Of a DNA stretch of 64,000 nt, positions 63,618-64,000 are shown in pieces. A program made the translations under genes and the position numbers. Origin of the DNA: Hymenopus coronatus. Its lineage: Eukaryota; Arthropoda; Insecta; Mantodea; Hymenopodidae. How positions within the stretch are numbered: position 1 is the stretch's first letter; the number at the start of each line of letters is the position of its first letter. Under the pieces are notes generated by a model. The model was not told where the DNA came from and made no database searches. It saw only the letters and a program-made list of their open reading frames with translations. The stretch covers positions 76,119,001 through 76,183,000 of the forward strand of contig CM060895.1 in the NCBI GenBank assembly GCA_030762935.1, written 5' to 3'.

Positions 63618-64000
63618 TCTGATGTGTTCCATTCACATGACTTTCACTACATCTCTGCAACAAATTTTAGTTAAAAAGCCTATGCTTCTATTTACTTCAT
63701 GCTAATCGAGAAAAATTTGCAGAAATAGTCTTATTAATTGCTTCCTTGTAAGTAGAAGCGAAATGAGGGCGTACCATTGCTTAAAATGATAGGCAAAAGC
63801 TGGTTGCTACGTAACTGAAGCTTCTTTGTTGGTATGGAGTTCACAACTTCTGTATGAGAAATAGATGTTTTTCAAAGAAGAAACGAAAATCCAAGAATTT
63901 CTTAAAAATGATCACTCCATTAAAAAAAATGTATATGACATAAACTGTGTGTTTTATCGCGAGCTACATTTTCTGTAGAGTAAGTTTTTGTCCATCTCTT
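63618..64000 (+). repeat. Family A copy, running off the window end
   Basis: TCTGATGTGTTCCATTCACA behind an A-rich run, CATGCTAATCGAGAAAAATT, AGTAGAAGCGAAATGAGGGC, GTTTTTGTCCATCTCTT at the last base. First subfamily; the right half lies outside. Confidence 0.85.

Overview
This window looks like intergenic or intronic DNA from a large, repeat-rich animal genome, most likely an arthropod and plausibly an insect. The pointers are (1) two scraps of nuclear mitochondrial DNA that read as COX1/COX2 only under the invertebrate mitochondrial code (TGA as Trp, AGG as Ser, ATA as Met); (2) decayed mariner-type transposases of kinds common in insects; (3) tRNA-derived SINEs whose layout (GCGCTC ... CAGCGCCC core, 'GGACTCAAACC' B-box complement) I associate with polyneopteran insects. 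The species assignment is inference. The sequence is AT-rich, full of A/T runs and (CA)n, (TA)n and (AAT)n microsatellites. I see no bacterial-type genes, rRNA or CRISPR, and no convincing multi-exon gene.

About one third of the window by hand count (roughly 22 kb in about 45 segments) belongs to one interspersed family, called 'family A' here. It is a ~0.9 kb non-coding unit, taken in the orientation of the copy at 2011-2890. It starts TCTGATGTGTTCCATTCACA, usually behind an A-run, has an internal (CA)n tract, and ends in a hairpin (CTTCTCTATACACTATGTAC and its complement) followed by GAGAAAGTAAAAA. At least two subfamilies exist. It hosts nested insertions: a SINE with a 12-13 bp target-site duplication (18382-18625), a 227-bp MITE (6905-7131), a ~94-bp mini-MITE (43651-43744) and a mitochondrial fragment (57083-57186). 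Several copies are joined head-to-head.

Other repeats are SINE-A (tRNA-like, 3.3, 3.5, 41.5, 45.5 and 61.7 kb), SINE-B (minus strand, 4.6 and 7.2 kb), the GCGCTC family ('SINE-C': 11.0, 18.4, 19.7, 27.3, 44.8 and perhaps 51.5 kb), a TA-flanked ~455-bp MITE in two inverted copies (48.3 and 55.4 kb), and a ~440-bp LTR-like repeat in two copies (40.9 and 52.8 kb). Transposase relics lie at 12.8, 31.8 and 34.0-34.8 kb.

The segment 46.7-55.8 kb is free of family A and carries two satellite-type arrays. One is a 66-bp minisatellite of exactly 31 units (49409-51482) with a 659-bp higher-order repeat, open in one frame as a 22-residue repeat. The other is a ~158-bp tandem array (about 53685-54455). 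The segment 11.7-18.0 kb is also free of family A. It contains the best candidate for a host gene: a minus-strand first coding exon for a type II membrane protein (15620-15437) with CCAAT, TATA-like and initiator-like signals upstream near 16.0 kb. Two further minus-strand ORFs (59934-59422 and 55001-54480) are longer than most in this AT-rich DNA but are unrecognised.
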